Shown here: positions 8,164 to 14,030 of the stretch, one piece after another
Position numbering within the stretch: the first letter of the stretch is position 1
Layout of the letters: every line of letters begins with the position of its first letter
DNA from: Thermoplasmata archaeon
Lineage (GTDB): Archaea > Thermoplasmatota > Penumbrarchaeia > Penumbrarchaeales > EX4484-36
Length of the DNA stretch: 14,030 bases
Reading direction: 5' to 3'
Assembly (NCBI GenBank): GCA_021160765.1
Contig: JAGHBW010000077.1
Span: 1-14,030, forward strand
Notes under the pieces: model-generated
Told to the model about the DNA's origin: nothing
The model's input: the letters and a program-made list of their open reading frames with translations, nothing else
Database searches by the model: none
Program-made: the position numbers and the translations under genes

Positions 8164-11100
8164 CGGTTCGTCATCCTCATCCCAAACCACATATTTTCTC
8201 CTTCTCTTTCCCGCCTCCTCCGGTTTTTTGAACTCAAATTCCTCCTGTGAAATCGGTTCCTCAGGGGTCTCAATAGTCTCCTCCTCTGTCAACGCAGGCT
8301 CTTCCCCACCCTCCTCCTCACCCCTCATGAAGGCTTTTAACTCCTCTTCAGGAACTTCCACCCCGCTCTCTTCCTCTTCTCTGCTACCCGCAATAGCCTC
8401 CTCCGGGGTTATTGGAACAGCCGGCGGTGCAGGGGTCTCCCCCTCTGCCATCCTCTTCAGGGTCTTAAGATCTGGCTCAACTCCGTAGAGCTCTTTATAC
8501 AGTTTTCTCTGCTCTGCGAAGGGATCCTCCACCATTCTTTTCTTGAGTCGCCTGTTGTAAAGGAGTGCTCCAAGGATGGTAACTGCAATCATAACAAATA
8601 TCGTTATAGGAAGGTACTGACCAAATATTTTCTCTTTAATGTACACAAATGCAGGGTATTTTGCCCTCTTTTTCTCGTAAATTTTAACGCTATACTCCGG
8701 GGAGATGAAGGTGGTCTCTCCATCTTCGCACACCACCCGGAGTCTGAATTTATATGTTCCAAGCTCTGTACTCTTTTTGGGCATTATAAGGATCCTTAAT
8801 GGGTACTTTACCCCCGCATTCAAGTCTAAAGAATACTCTTTGTAGAGGGTTTCAATCGTTATCCAATCCCCTTCAGCTCCTCCCGCCTCTAGATAGACAG
8901 TAACGTTGTCTCTCATGTGCGCTAGGTTTTCAATTGTTATTTCAACCATAAGTGCATCTCCTCTCTCAACAGACCATCTACCCTTAGCGGAGAAGTTTAT
9001 CCCGAAATCCACAACCTTCGCTACCTCTTTTCTTAAAGGTGAGAAGTTCCCGCCATCCCAGGCCAAGATCTCAATGTGATATATACCATATGTAAGAGGG
9101 GTCTTTAACCTGTATTCTGTGGAGGAGACCCATGTCCATGGGAGGATGTCGCCAACACCCCAGTCCCTGCCTATCTGGAGCATGTACGTTATTGCGTCCC
9201 CTTCGGGGTCTGATGAAGATCCCCATGATATGTTTTGAAGTGTGTAGGTGTATATATCTCTGCTGAGTGGCCCGGGGGTGCTTGGAGGGAGGTTACCTGA
9301 TGAAAGTATGGTGAGGTTTCCCTTAAGGACGTTTGAGTCTGAATGGCTGTCGTTGGCAACAACCTCAACAATATATTTTCCAGGCTGCAGATGAACCTCC
9401 TCAGGTACGTCAATGAAGTTATACCTTCCCGTGGTGGTCCAATCCATCTTTGTAGTTCCGAATGCAGACTCTATAATTCTAACCTTATAGGTAATGGTGT
9501 CGTTCTCCAGGTCCTCTGCGGGGTCCCACCAGATGTGTGGTGTCCTAGAAGCGGTAGTTCTGGGGTATATTGAGCCTGTTAGGGTGGGCGGATAATTATC
9601 GGGTATTCTCAGGTTGTAATTTACTGGCCCGTAGATGTACCAACCAGTGTCTGCATTGTCCTTGGCCCGGAACTTTATCATATTCAGGTTTCCTTCAGTC
9701 AGCCTGAAATCAAACCACACCCGAACGTCTCCGTACTCATTTACACTGTAATTTCCAACGGGAATCCAGTCCGAATAGGGAAGGACCTCCGAATGTCTAT
9801 AGCAGTATTGTATAGAGGAGATGTTCACCCCAGATACCTCTACATCGGGCTGATAGGGGTCCCTATCATATACAGTAATGGAGACATTTATAACAGGAAA
9901 TATCTGAGTACGTCTGGGATCGGGCTTAAGCCCTCCAAACTTAACCTGTATGGTGTCAGCCCAGAGGTTGACTGCAGGAGACTCAGCAGTGTTTCCGACG
10001 CGGTCTGCAAAACGCCATTTTACCCAGTTGTACTTTCCATCGTTTATGGGAACGTCAAGGTAGGCGTAAACGCTACCGTTGGGAAGAATATTGATTGTAG
10101 GTTTATCACCCACCCCCGTATATACGTCAGAACCAAGTGTTTTGATGTATGCTCTTATACTTGATGGATTGATTCCTGCCACTCCCACATCCTTTACCAT
10201 CAGGAAACACCTTACAATGGAGGTGTTGTGCCATTTTGGCGTCTGAGGACCATAATCCAGAACAACGGGTTTTGCCAGGTCTAAAATTGGGCCTGGCATG
10301 ATGGAACTTGTTATCGGTTCACTCATGTCACCTGAGATAACCTCGTACTGATAGTAGATCCTGCCCCCCTCCCCCTCTATCGTGGCGCTAGCCTCCCACA
10401 GAGAGCCCTCAATGTTGTCTCTCTCCTCCTCCAATGGACTTAAAACAGCATACCCTATGGGTGACGTTCCATTCTCGTCAGCATAGAAGCGAACTTTTGG
10501 ATACCCTGGTTCTGGATCGTCGTTGTCAAGATCTCTGTACCACATTTTAAAGGTAAACACCGTGGCGTTTGTGCCTATCTCTGGACTAAATCCAAGATCC
10601 CTTATGTACGGAGGTCTGTTCGTGCCGCTTAAGGTTTCACTGTAGCGTGAGAAGAATATATCCGACCTTGTGAAGAGCTCATCCCTGTGGTCGGACCATA
10701 CCACCATCGGCCGCCCAATGGAATTGAAGGCGAGATATGGATCCTCCTGTTTTGTTTCGTCATCTGCAGTTCCCAGGTTTCTCCCAGTATCGTCCACCCT
10801 CTTTGCACCAATCCATGTGGTGCCATTGTTTATGGTGTAGGTGAAGTAGATGTCCCCCTCGTCATGCCTCATATCTACCCAGACTATGCCAACTTGACCT
10901 GGACCGTATGTAGCAGCGTGGACGTATAGTTGGTTTGACCCTTCTGGTCCTCCAAAGGCCTGCTGGTTCACTGTAAAGTTCTTCCCATCTCTTGTGGTAG
11001 AGTAATATATGTCATAGGACCCAAGCCTTTTGTCTGACCAGAAGATGTAAACAAGGCCAGTTGGGTCTACAGTCAACACAGGCCCAGTCTGAGAGTACGG

Positions 11101-11904
11101 CTCTATGTCGTCGTTTACCCTCCTCTCCTCTTCAAAACTGTCTCCCCTGTTATAGGAAACCGCCATATATATGTTGAAATCTCCCCCTCTCTGGTCCGCC
11201 CAGACTACAAATACCTTCTCCCCGTAAACGGCTATTCTGGCATCGTACTGATCAACATCAAGCCCACCAGTGTTCACCCTCTTCTCCCCAATCCACGTTA
11301 CTCCTCCGTCCTCTGATCTAGCGAAGTAGACGTGGTATTTTCCACCAACCCTCTTGTCCAGCCATGCCAGATAAAGAGTTCCATCATTGCCGATGGCGAG
11401 GGAGGGCTTTTCAGCATGTCTAATGGAGGTGTCTACCCTTATGTGTCGGCTGAAGTTCCTGCAGTCATCACTCCAAACCACATATATGTGGTTATAGTGT
11501 GCCCCAACCAGCACTTCCTGATCATCTGTGTAAGCCACATAGAGTGTTCCGTTTGGGGCAAAGGCAGCGGCTGGATACATCTGATTGGAGAAGTCATTGC
11601 TTTCATTGTCATCCTTCCAGGAATCATCCACTCTAAGCGGTGTTCCCCAGGTAAACCCGCCATCTGAGGAGTTTGCGATCAATATATTCCAGTTGGTGTG
11701 GCCATAATCCTGATAAACCACGTATAGCTCATCTGTCCCCCTTGTTAGAAGGATGGGCCTCCTCTGATGGTTTATGGTGTTGTTCCAGTTCACAAGGATG
11801 CTGTCGGAGAAGGTGTTCCCTGCAGCGCTGACCCCAGGGGGAAGCACTGCAAACAGTGTGGCCAGAAGTATAAACACAACGGACGCAGAAAGGGTCCTGT
11901 TCAT
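8161..11904 (-). CDS. Secreted BNR/Asp-box beta-propeller protein with Ig/Fn3-like domains, C-terminal anchor and acidic cytoplasmic tail
   Basis: The exact function is not recognised. The product is about 1,247 residues from the ATG at 11904, chosen because GGAGGA lies 6 nt upstream and because it gives a clean signal peptide (MNRTLSASVVFILLATLFAV, cleavage near VSAAG). The first in-frame ATG (11973) would put 23 extra residues ahead of that signal. Residues about 30-430 form a six-bladed sialidase-like propeller with Asp boxes (SSDGGFTW about 79, SEDGGVTW about 196, and degenerate copies about 144, 250, 302 and 356) and repeated V-x-W-x-D-x-R strands. Ig-like and Fn3-like domains follow (about 430-985), with W-x-x-x-x-D-x-E-x-D-x-I-T-Y repeats, then a NEW3/CARDB-like domain (about 990-1090). 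A membrane helix (about 1095-1113) precedes NRRLKKR and a tail of about 130 residues rich in Glu and Pro. By eye the protein carries about 21 N-X-S/T sequons. It probably binds ligand or matrix at the surface; enzymatic sialidase activity is not supported. Confidence 0.85.
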   Translation of the reverse strand: MNRTLSASVVFILLATLFAVLPPGVSAAGNTFSDSILVNWNNTINHQRRPILLTRGTDELYVVYQDYGHTNWNILIANSSDGGFTWGTPLRVDDSWKDDNESNDFSNQMYPAAAFAPNGTLYVAYTDDQEVLVGAHYNHIYVVWSDDCRNFSRHIRVDTSIRHAEKPSLAIGNDGTLYLAWLDKRVGGKYHVYFARSEDGGVTWIGEKRVNTGGLDVDQYDARIAVYGEKVFVVWADQRGGDFNIYMAVSYNRGDSFEEERRVNDDIEPYSQTGPVLTVDPTGLVYIFWSDKRLGSYDIYYSTTRDGKNFTVNQQAFGGPEGSNQLYVHAATYGPGQVGIVWVDMRHDEGDIYFTYTINNGTTWIGAKRVDDTGRNLGTADDETKQEDPYLAFNSIGRPMVVWSDHRDELFTRSDIFFSRYSETLSGTNRPPYIRDLGFSPEIGTNATVFTFKMWYRDLDNDDPEPGYPKVRFYADENGTSPIGYAVLSPLEEERDNIEGSLWEASATIEGEGGRIYYQYEVISGDMSEPITSSIMPGPILDLAKPVVLDYGPQTPKWHNTSIVRCFLMVKDVGVAGINPSSIRAYIKTLGSDVYTGVGDKPTINILPNGSVYAYLDVPINDGKYNWVKWRFADRVGNTAESPAVNLWADTIQVKFGGLKPDPRRTQIFPVINVSITVYDRDPYQPDVEVSGVNISSIQYCYRHSEVLPYSDWIPVGNYSVNEYGDVRVWFDFRLTEGNLNMIKFRAKDNADTGWYIYGPVNYNLRIPDNYPPTLTGSIYPRTTASRTPHIWWDPAEDLENDTITYKVRIIESAFGTTKMDWTTTGRYNFIDVPEEVHLQPGKYIVEVVANDSHSDSNVLKGNLTILSSGNLPPSTPGPLSRDIYTYTLQNISWGSSSDPEGDAITYMLQIGRDWGVGDILPWTWVSSTEYRLKTPLTYGIYHIEILAWDGGNFSPLRKEVAKVVDFGINFSAKGRWSVERGDALMVEITIENLAHMRDNVTVYLEAGGAEGDWITIETLYKEYSLDLNAGVKYPLRILIMPKKSTELGTYKFRLRVVCEDGETTFISPEYSVKIYEKKRAKYPAFVYIKEKIFGQYLPITIFVMIAVTILGALLYNRRLKKRMVEDPFAEQRKLYKELYGVEPDLKTLKRMAEGETPAPPAVPITPEEAIAGSREEEESGVEVPEEELKAFMRGEEEGGEEPALTEEETIETPEEPISQEEFEFKKPEEAGKRRRKYVVWDEDDEP
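10625..11820 (-). repeat. Six-bladed Asp-box propeller repeats
   Basis: The N-terminal part of the propeller gene holds six blades spaced about 50-65 codons apart. Each blade pairs an Asp-box-like turn (S-x-D-x-G-x-T-W, degenerate in some) with a strand of the type V-V-W-x-D-x-R-x-G-x-x-x-I-Y. Clear copies include YLAWLDKRVGGKYHVYFA, VVWADQRGGDFNIYMA, IFWSDKRLGSYDIYYS, IVWVDMRHDEGDIYFT and VVWSDHRDELFTRSDIFFS. The regular pattern indicates one propeller domain. Blade boundaries are by eye. Confidence 0.75.
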
Positions 11905-11910
11905 TTCCAT

Positions 11911-11916
11911 TCCTCC
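11911..11916 (-). promoter_or_regulatory. Shine-Dalgarno GGAGGA deciding the propeller gene start
   Basis: On the minus strand GGAGGA is followed directly by ATGGAAATG. The first ATG (11910) would have zero spacing and the second (11904) has 6 nt, the usual distance. The second ATG is therefore preferred, and it also gives a standard short basic n-region (MNR) to the signal peptide. Confidence 0.75.
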
Positions 11917-11944
11917 AGAGAGCCAGAGCCTTATAGGGGAGTCC

Positions 11945-11959
11945 ATATAAAAAATTTGG
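11945..11959 (-). promoter_or_regulatory. Candidate BRE/TATA promoter for the propeller gene
   Basis: Between uvrC and the propeller gene the minus strand reads CCAAA (11959-11955) followed by TTTTTTATAT (11954-11945), resembling an archaeal BRE plus TATA box. Transcription starting about 25 nt downstream would begin near 11923-11925, leaving a leader of about 20 nt that still contains the Shine-Dalgarno. The T6 run, preceded by a weak 4-bp hairpin (GAAA...TTTC), could also serve to end uvrC transcripts. Either role is unproven. Confidence 0.5.
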
Positions 11960-11985
11960 TCATGGAAAGCCACTTTTCAAAGACT

Positions 11986-13740
11986 TCACGGACCCTCTAG
12001 GGTCTTTTTAAGTTCCCTGGCAACATTAAGGGGTATTCCGGCCCGCAGGGATATCTCCCGAGCACTTGCGGCGGAAAGTTCCTCTAAAGATGAAAACTCC
12101 CTCATAAGGCGCTCCATTCTCCTATTTCCTATCCCTTTAACGCTTAGAAGTAGACTCTTCACCTTCCCCTTCTCTTTTCTAACATGGGATATGGCAAACC
12201 TGTGTGCTTCATCTCTCACAGCCATCAGCAAAAGCAGAGCGGGGGAGGAACGAGATAAAACTAGAGGCTTTTTCTTTCCCTCAACAAATACTATCTCCTC
12301 TCTCTTTGCTAGGGCAATAATTGGTGGTTTGGTAAGGCCCAGCGAATCCCTTGCATCAACTGCGGCCGTGAGTTGGCCTTTCCCTCCGTCCACCAACAGA
12401 AGGTCAGGGGCCCCCTCCCCCTCCTTAAGCCTTTTAAGCCTTCTCTTCACAACTTCCTTTATTGCAGCTGGGTCGTTAAGACCTTCAACACTTTTTATCT
12501 TATACCTCCTGTAAAAAGATTTAGCAGGTCTGCCATCCAGGAAAACCACAAGTGAACCCACCATCTCCTCTCCTCCGAAGTGAGAGATATCCACTCCCTC
12601 AATCCTCAAAGGGGGTACCTGCAGATTCAAAACCTTTTTTAGCTCTTTTATTCCTTCCTCAGACAACTCTCTGGGCAATCTTCTACTTACCCTCTCTAAT
12701 TTTGAACGAAGGTTCTGAAGGGCCAATGCTCTAGCCTCGTTGACATCTCTTCCAGCGGGCATTATTTTTATTGCCCGGCCAACTACTCCTTCAATGTATC
12801 TCTTTATCTCCATTATATCCTCAGGGGGGTGCGAAACGTATATGATGGGGGGTGCGTGGGAGGTTTTCTGATAGAACTCCTCAAGAAACACTTCAACTGC
12901 TTTCTCGGGGCTGTACAGTTGGTCCGTCAGAAGGAATGTCTCGCCCCCCACGATCCTTCCTTCCCTCACCCTCAGAAGGCAGGCTGCTCTCCCCCCTTCG
13001 TCAGCCTCCACTAGGTCAAAATCTCTGATCGGGAGGGAAAGTTTAGCACCTTCTACTATCTTTTTAACACCTCTTATCACATCCCTATAGTAGGCTGCAA
13101 GTTCAAAGTTGAGGCTGTTGGCTGCATCTCTCATCTTCTCCTCTAGAACTTTAATGACGTCTTCTGTATTTCCAGATAAGAATGATTCCAGTCTTCTCAC
13201 AACGTCTCTATACTCTTCAATGTCCACCTCCTTCGCACAAGGTCCAGGACACCTTCCCAGAGACTCCTCCATACAGGGTCTGCTTCTTTTTCTGAAAACC
13301 CAGCAGTTTCTTACTGGAAAGAGAAATCTGAGGTAGCGAAGGGCTGTTCGGACCTCTCTGACACCTGAATAAGGCCCGAAAAGTTTCCCTTTTCTTCTCT
13401 TAAGCCCTCTCACAAGAAAGAGCCCGGGATACTCATCTTCCGTGGTTAGAAGAAGATATGGGTAGGACTTGTCATCTCTAAGTGCAACGTTGTAAGGGGG
13501 TTTTAGATCCTTTATCATCTTCTCCTCCAGGAGAGTTGCCTCCATCTCTCCTCGGGTTATGATGTAGTCAACCCCCTCCGCTCTACTTAGAATCCTTCTG
13601 TCCTTTATAGTGGGGTTGTTTATGTGAGATGCCACCCTTTTCCGGATGTCTCTCGCCTTTCCGACGTACAGGGCCCTGCCCTCCCCGTCTTTGAAGATGT
13701 ACACCCCGGGGGCGCTGGGAAGATCCGAAGGATCTATCAT
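11986..13740 (-). CDS. uvrC: UvrC, excinuclease ABC subunit C (nucleotide excision repair)
   Basis: UvrC joins the UvrB-DNA complex and cuts the damaged strand on both sides of a lesion. All expected parts are present in a full-length 584-residue protein. The GIY-YIG nuclease (about 8-90) has APGVYIF and ALYVGKA, with R35, E72 and N84. Four cysteines C146, C156, C164 and C168 match the cluster found in bacterial UvrC, reported to bind an iron-sulfur centre. A UVR domain for UvrB contact lies at about 196-230 (LEEKMRDAANSLNFELAAYY). The RNase H-like nuclease has VDISHFGG (D384), LLVDGGKGQL (D451) and RDEAHRFA (D510, H513). A helix-hairpin-helix tail follows (KGIGNRRMERLM). One oddity is H39 where many GIY-YIG domains have a second tyrosine. 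No UvrA or UvrB gene is in view. UvrC is a bacterial-type protein of patchy occurrence in archaea, so ancient transfer is likely. The ATG at 13740 lacks a Shine-Dalgarno and may be leaderless. Confidence 0.97.
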   Translation of the reverse strand: MIDPSDLPSAPGVYIFKDGEGRALYVGKARDIRKRVASHINNPTIKDRRILSRAEGVDYIITRGEMEATLLEEKMIKDLKPPYNVALRDDKSYPYLLLTTEDEYPGLFLVRGLKRRKGKLFGPYSGVREVRTALRYLRFLFPVRNCWVFRKRSRPCMEESLGRCPGPCAKEVDIEEYRDVVRRLESFLSGNTEDVIKVLEEKMRDAANSLNFELAAYYRDVIRGVKKIVEGAKLSLPIRDFDLVEADEGGRAACLLRVREGRIVGGETFLLTDQLYSPEKAVEVFLEEFYQKTSHAPPIIYVSHPPEDIMEIKRYIEGVVGRAIKIMPAGRDVNEARALALQNLRSKLERVSRRLPRELSEEGIKELKKVLNLQVPPLRIEGVDISHFGGEEMVGSLVVFLDGRPAKSFYRRYKIKSVEGLNDPAAIKEVVKRRLKRLKEGEGAPDLLLVDGGKGQLTAAVDARDSLGLTKPPIIALAKREEIVFVEGKKKPLVLSRSSPALLLLMAVRDEAHRFAISHVRKEKGKVKSLLLSVKGIGNRRMERLMREFSSLEELSAASAREISLRAGIPLNVARELKKTLEGP

Positions 13741-13764
13741 TATTGGGGGGAAGGGGAAGTTGTT

Positions 13765-13773
13765 CTATTTAAG
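13765..13773 (-). promoter_or_regulatory. Candidate TATA box for a near-leaderless uvrC transcript
   Basis: In the 49-bp gap before uvrC the minus strand has CTTAAATAG, a fair match to the archaeal TATA box, centred about 29 nt upstream of the uvrC ATG. With the usual 25-nt spacing transcription would begin within about 5 nt of the start codon. The sequence between is a pyrimidine-rich tract (CTTCCCCTTCCCCCC) with no Shine-Dalgarno, which fits leaderless initiation. Confidence 0.5.
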
Positions 13774-13789
13774 AGGTGTGGAAAGAGCT

Positions 13790-14030
13790 TCAATATACCT
13801 TCTCCAGGTGATATTTTGGCCTTTCAATGTGGGTTGATCCACATTTTGGACATCTGGATACAAAATGGAGCCCTCTCGGTGGAATTCTAGCACCACACTT
13901 GTAGCATACAATAGGAGTGGATTTGAGCTTGTACCCTTTAACCATAAGAGAATGACTTATGTGCTTTAGGTCTTCCACAACGGTTGATGGGCTAACCTCT
14001 ACAATACGTGCCAACTGGGGTACGCTGTAA
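13790..14030 (-). CDS. Small HTH/zinc-ribbon predicted transcriptional regulator (5'-truncated)
   Basis: Seventy-nine codons are visible and the frame is open through the right edge, so the N-terminus is missing. The visible start (YSVPQLARIVEVSPSTVVED) reads as the recognition part of a helix-turn-helix. It is followed by a four-cysteine zinc ribbon, CYKCG then CPKCG, spaced CX2C-X14-CX2C. This matches the archaeal family of predicted regulators with an HTH fused to a zinc ribbon (the COG3357 type, usually about 90-100 residues), so only a few residues are probably missing. The TTG at 14014 is an internal Leu codon, since the HTH continues upstream of it. It ends 49 bp before uvrC on the same strand. 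Whether it regulates uvrC is not shown, and its DNA target and any metal-sensing role are unknown. Confidence 0.8.
   Translation of the reverse strand, partial: YSVPQLARIVEVSPSTVVEDLKHISHSLMVKGYKLKSTPIVCYKCGARIPPRGLHFVSRCPKCGSTHIERPKYHLEKVY

Noticed and set aside
9793..10164. 123-codon plus-strand frame opposite the propeller gene
   Set aside because: It is antisense to well-defined Ig-like domains and its translation looks like a shadow.
10625..11820. Sialidase (neuraminidase) enzyme
   Set aside because: Asp boxes and propeller strands are present, but I cannot identify the catalytic arginine triad, Tyr/Glu pair or FRIP motif; Asp boxes occur in many non-enzymatic propellers.
14012..14014. 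TTG as start of the HTH/zinc-ribbon gene
   Set aside because: In-frame codons upstream (Tyr-Ser-Val-Pro-Gln) continue the helix-turn-helix, so the gene extends beyond the window.
1..14030. Defence island, prophage or mobile element
   Set aside because: There are no transposase, integrase, restriction, toxin-antitoxin or CRISPR signatures. The DHH and UvrC proteins are explained by housekeeping DNA maintenance.

Overview
The window looks like a chromosomal segment of an uncultivated archaeon, probably a thermophilic euryarchaeote and possibly from the Thermoplasmatota. That placement is inference. It rests on an archaeal STT3/AglB-type oligosaccharyltransferase, a small HTH/zinc-ribbon regulator of an archaeal type, a DHH-family (RecJ/GAN-like) protein, TATA/BRE-like promoter elements instead of -10/-35 boxes, Arg codons that are mostly AGG/AGA, and frequent ATA for Ile. 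I see no rRNA, tRNA, CRISPR array, insertion sequence or integrase.

Layout. Positions 1-6250 (+) carry the 3' part of one very large gene. It encodes the C-terminal membrane helices and catalytic ectodomain of an AglB/STT3 oligosaccharyltransferase, continuing without a stop into about 1,500 residues of extracellular beta-sandwich modules and a second, C-terminal membrane anchor. A 64-bp gap (6251-6314) separates it from four genes on the minus strand, read right to left. These are an HTH/zinc-ribbon regulator (13790 to beyond the right edge), uvrC (11986-13740), a secreted and membrane-anchored beta-propeller/Ig-like protein with a long acidic cytoplasmic tail (8161-11904), and a DHH-family phosphoesterase with a coiled-coil insertion (6315-8150). 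Coding density is very high and no intergenic stretch exceeds 100 bp.

How the genes fit together. Two themes alternate. One is cell-surface biology: the giant glycosyltransferase and the propeller protein are both large, rich in N-glycosylation sequons and anchored by a C-terminal helix. The other is DNA maintenance: UvrC nucleotide excision repair and a RecJ-like DHH protein. The propeller gene and the DHH gene appear translationally coupled (10-bp gap, with the Shine-Dalgarno overlapping the upstream stop), although their products should act on opposite sides of the membrane. uvrC and the propeller gene each appear to have their own TATA-like promoter. The most unusual object is the oligosaccharyltransferase fused to a modular surface stalk.
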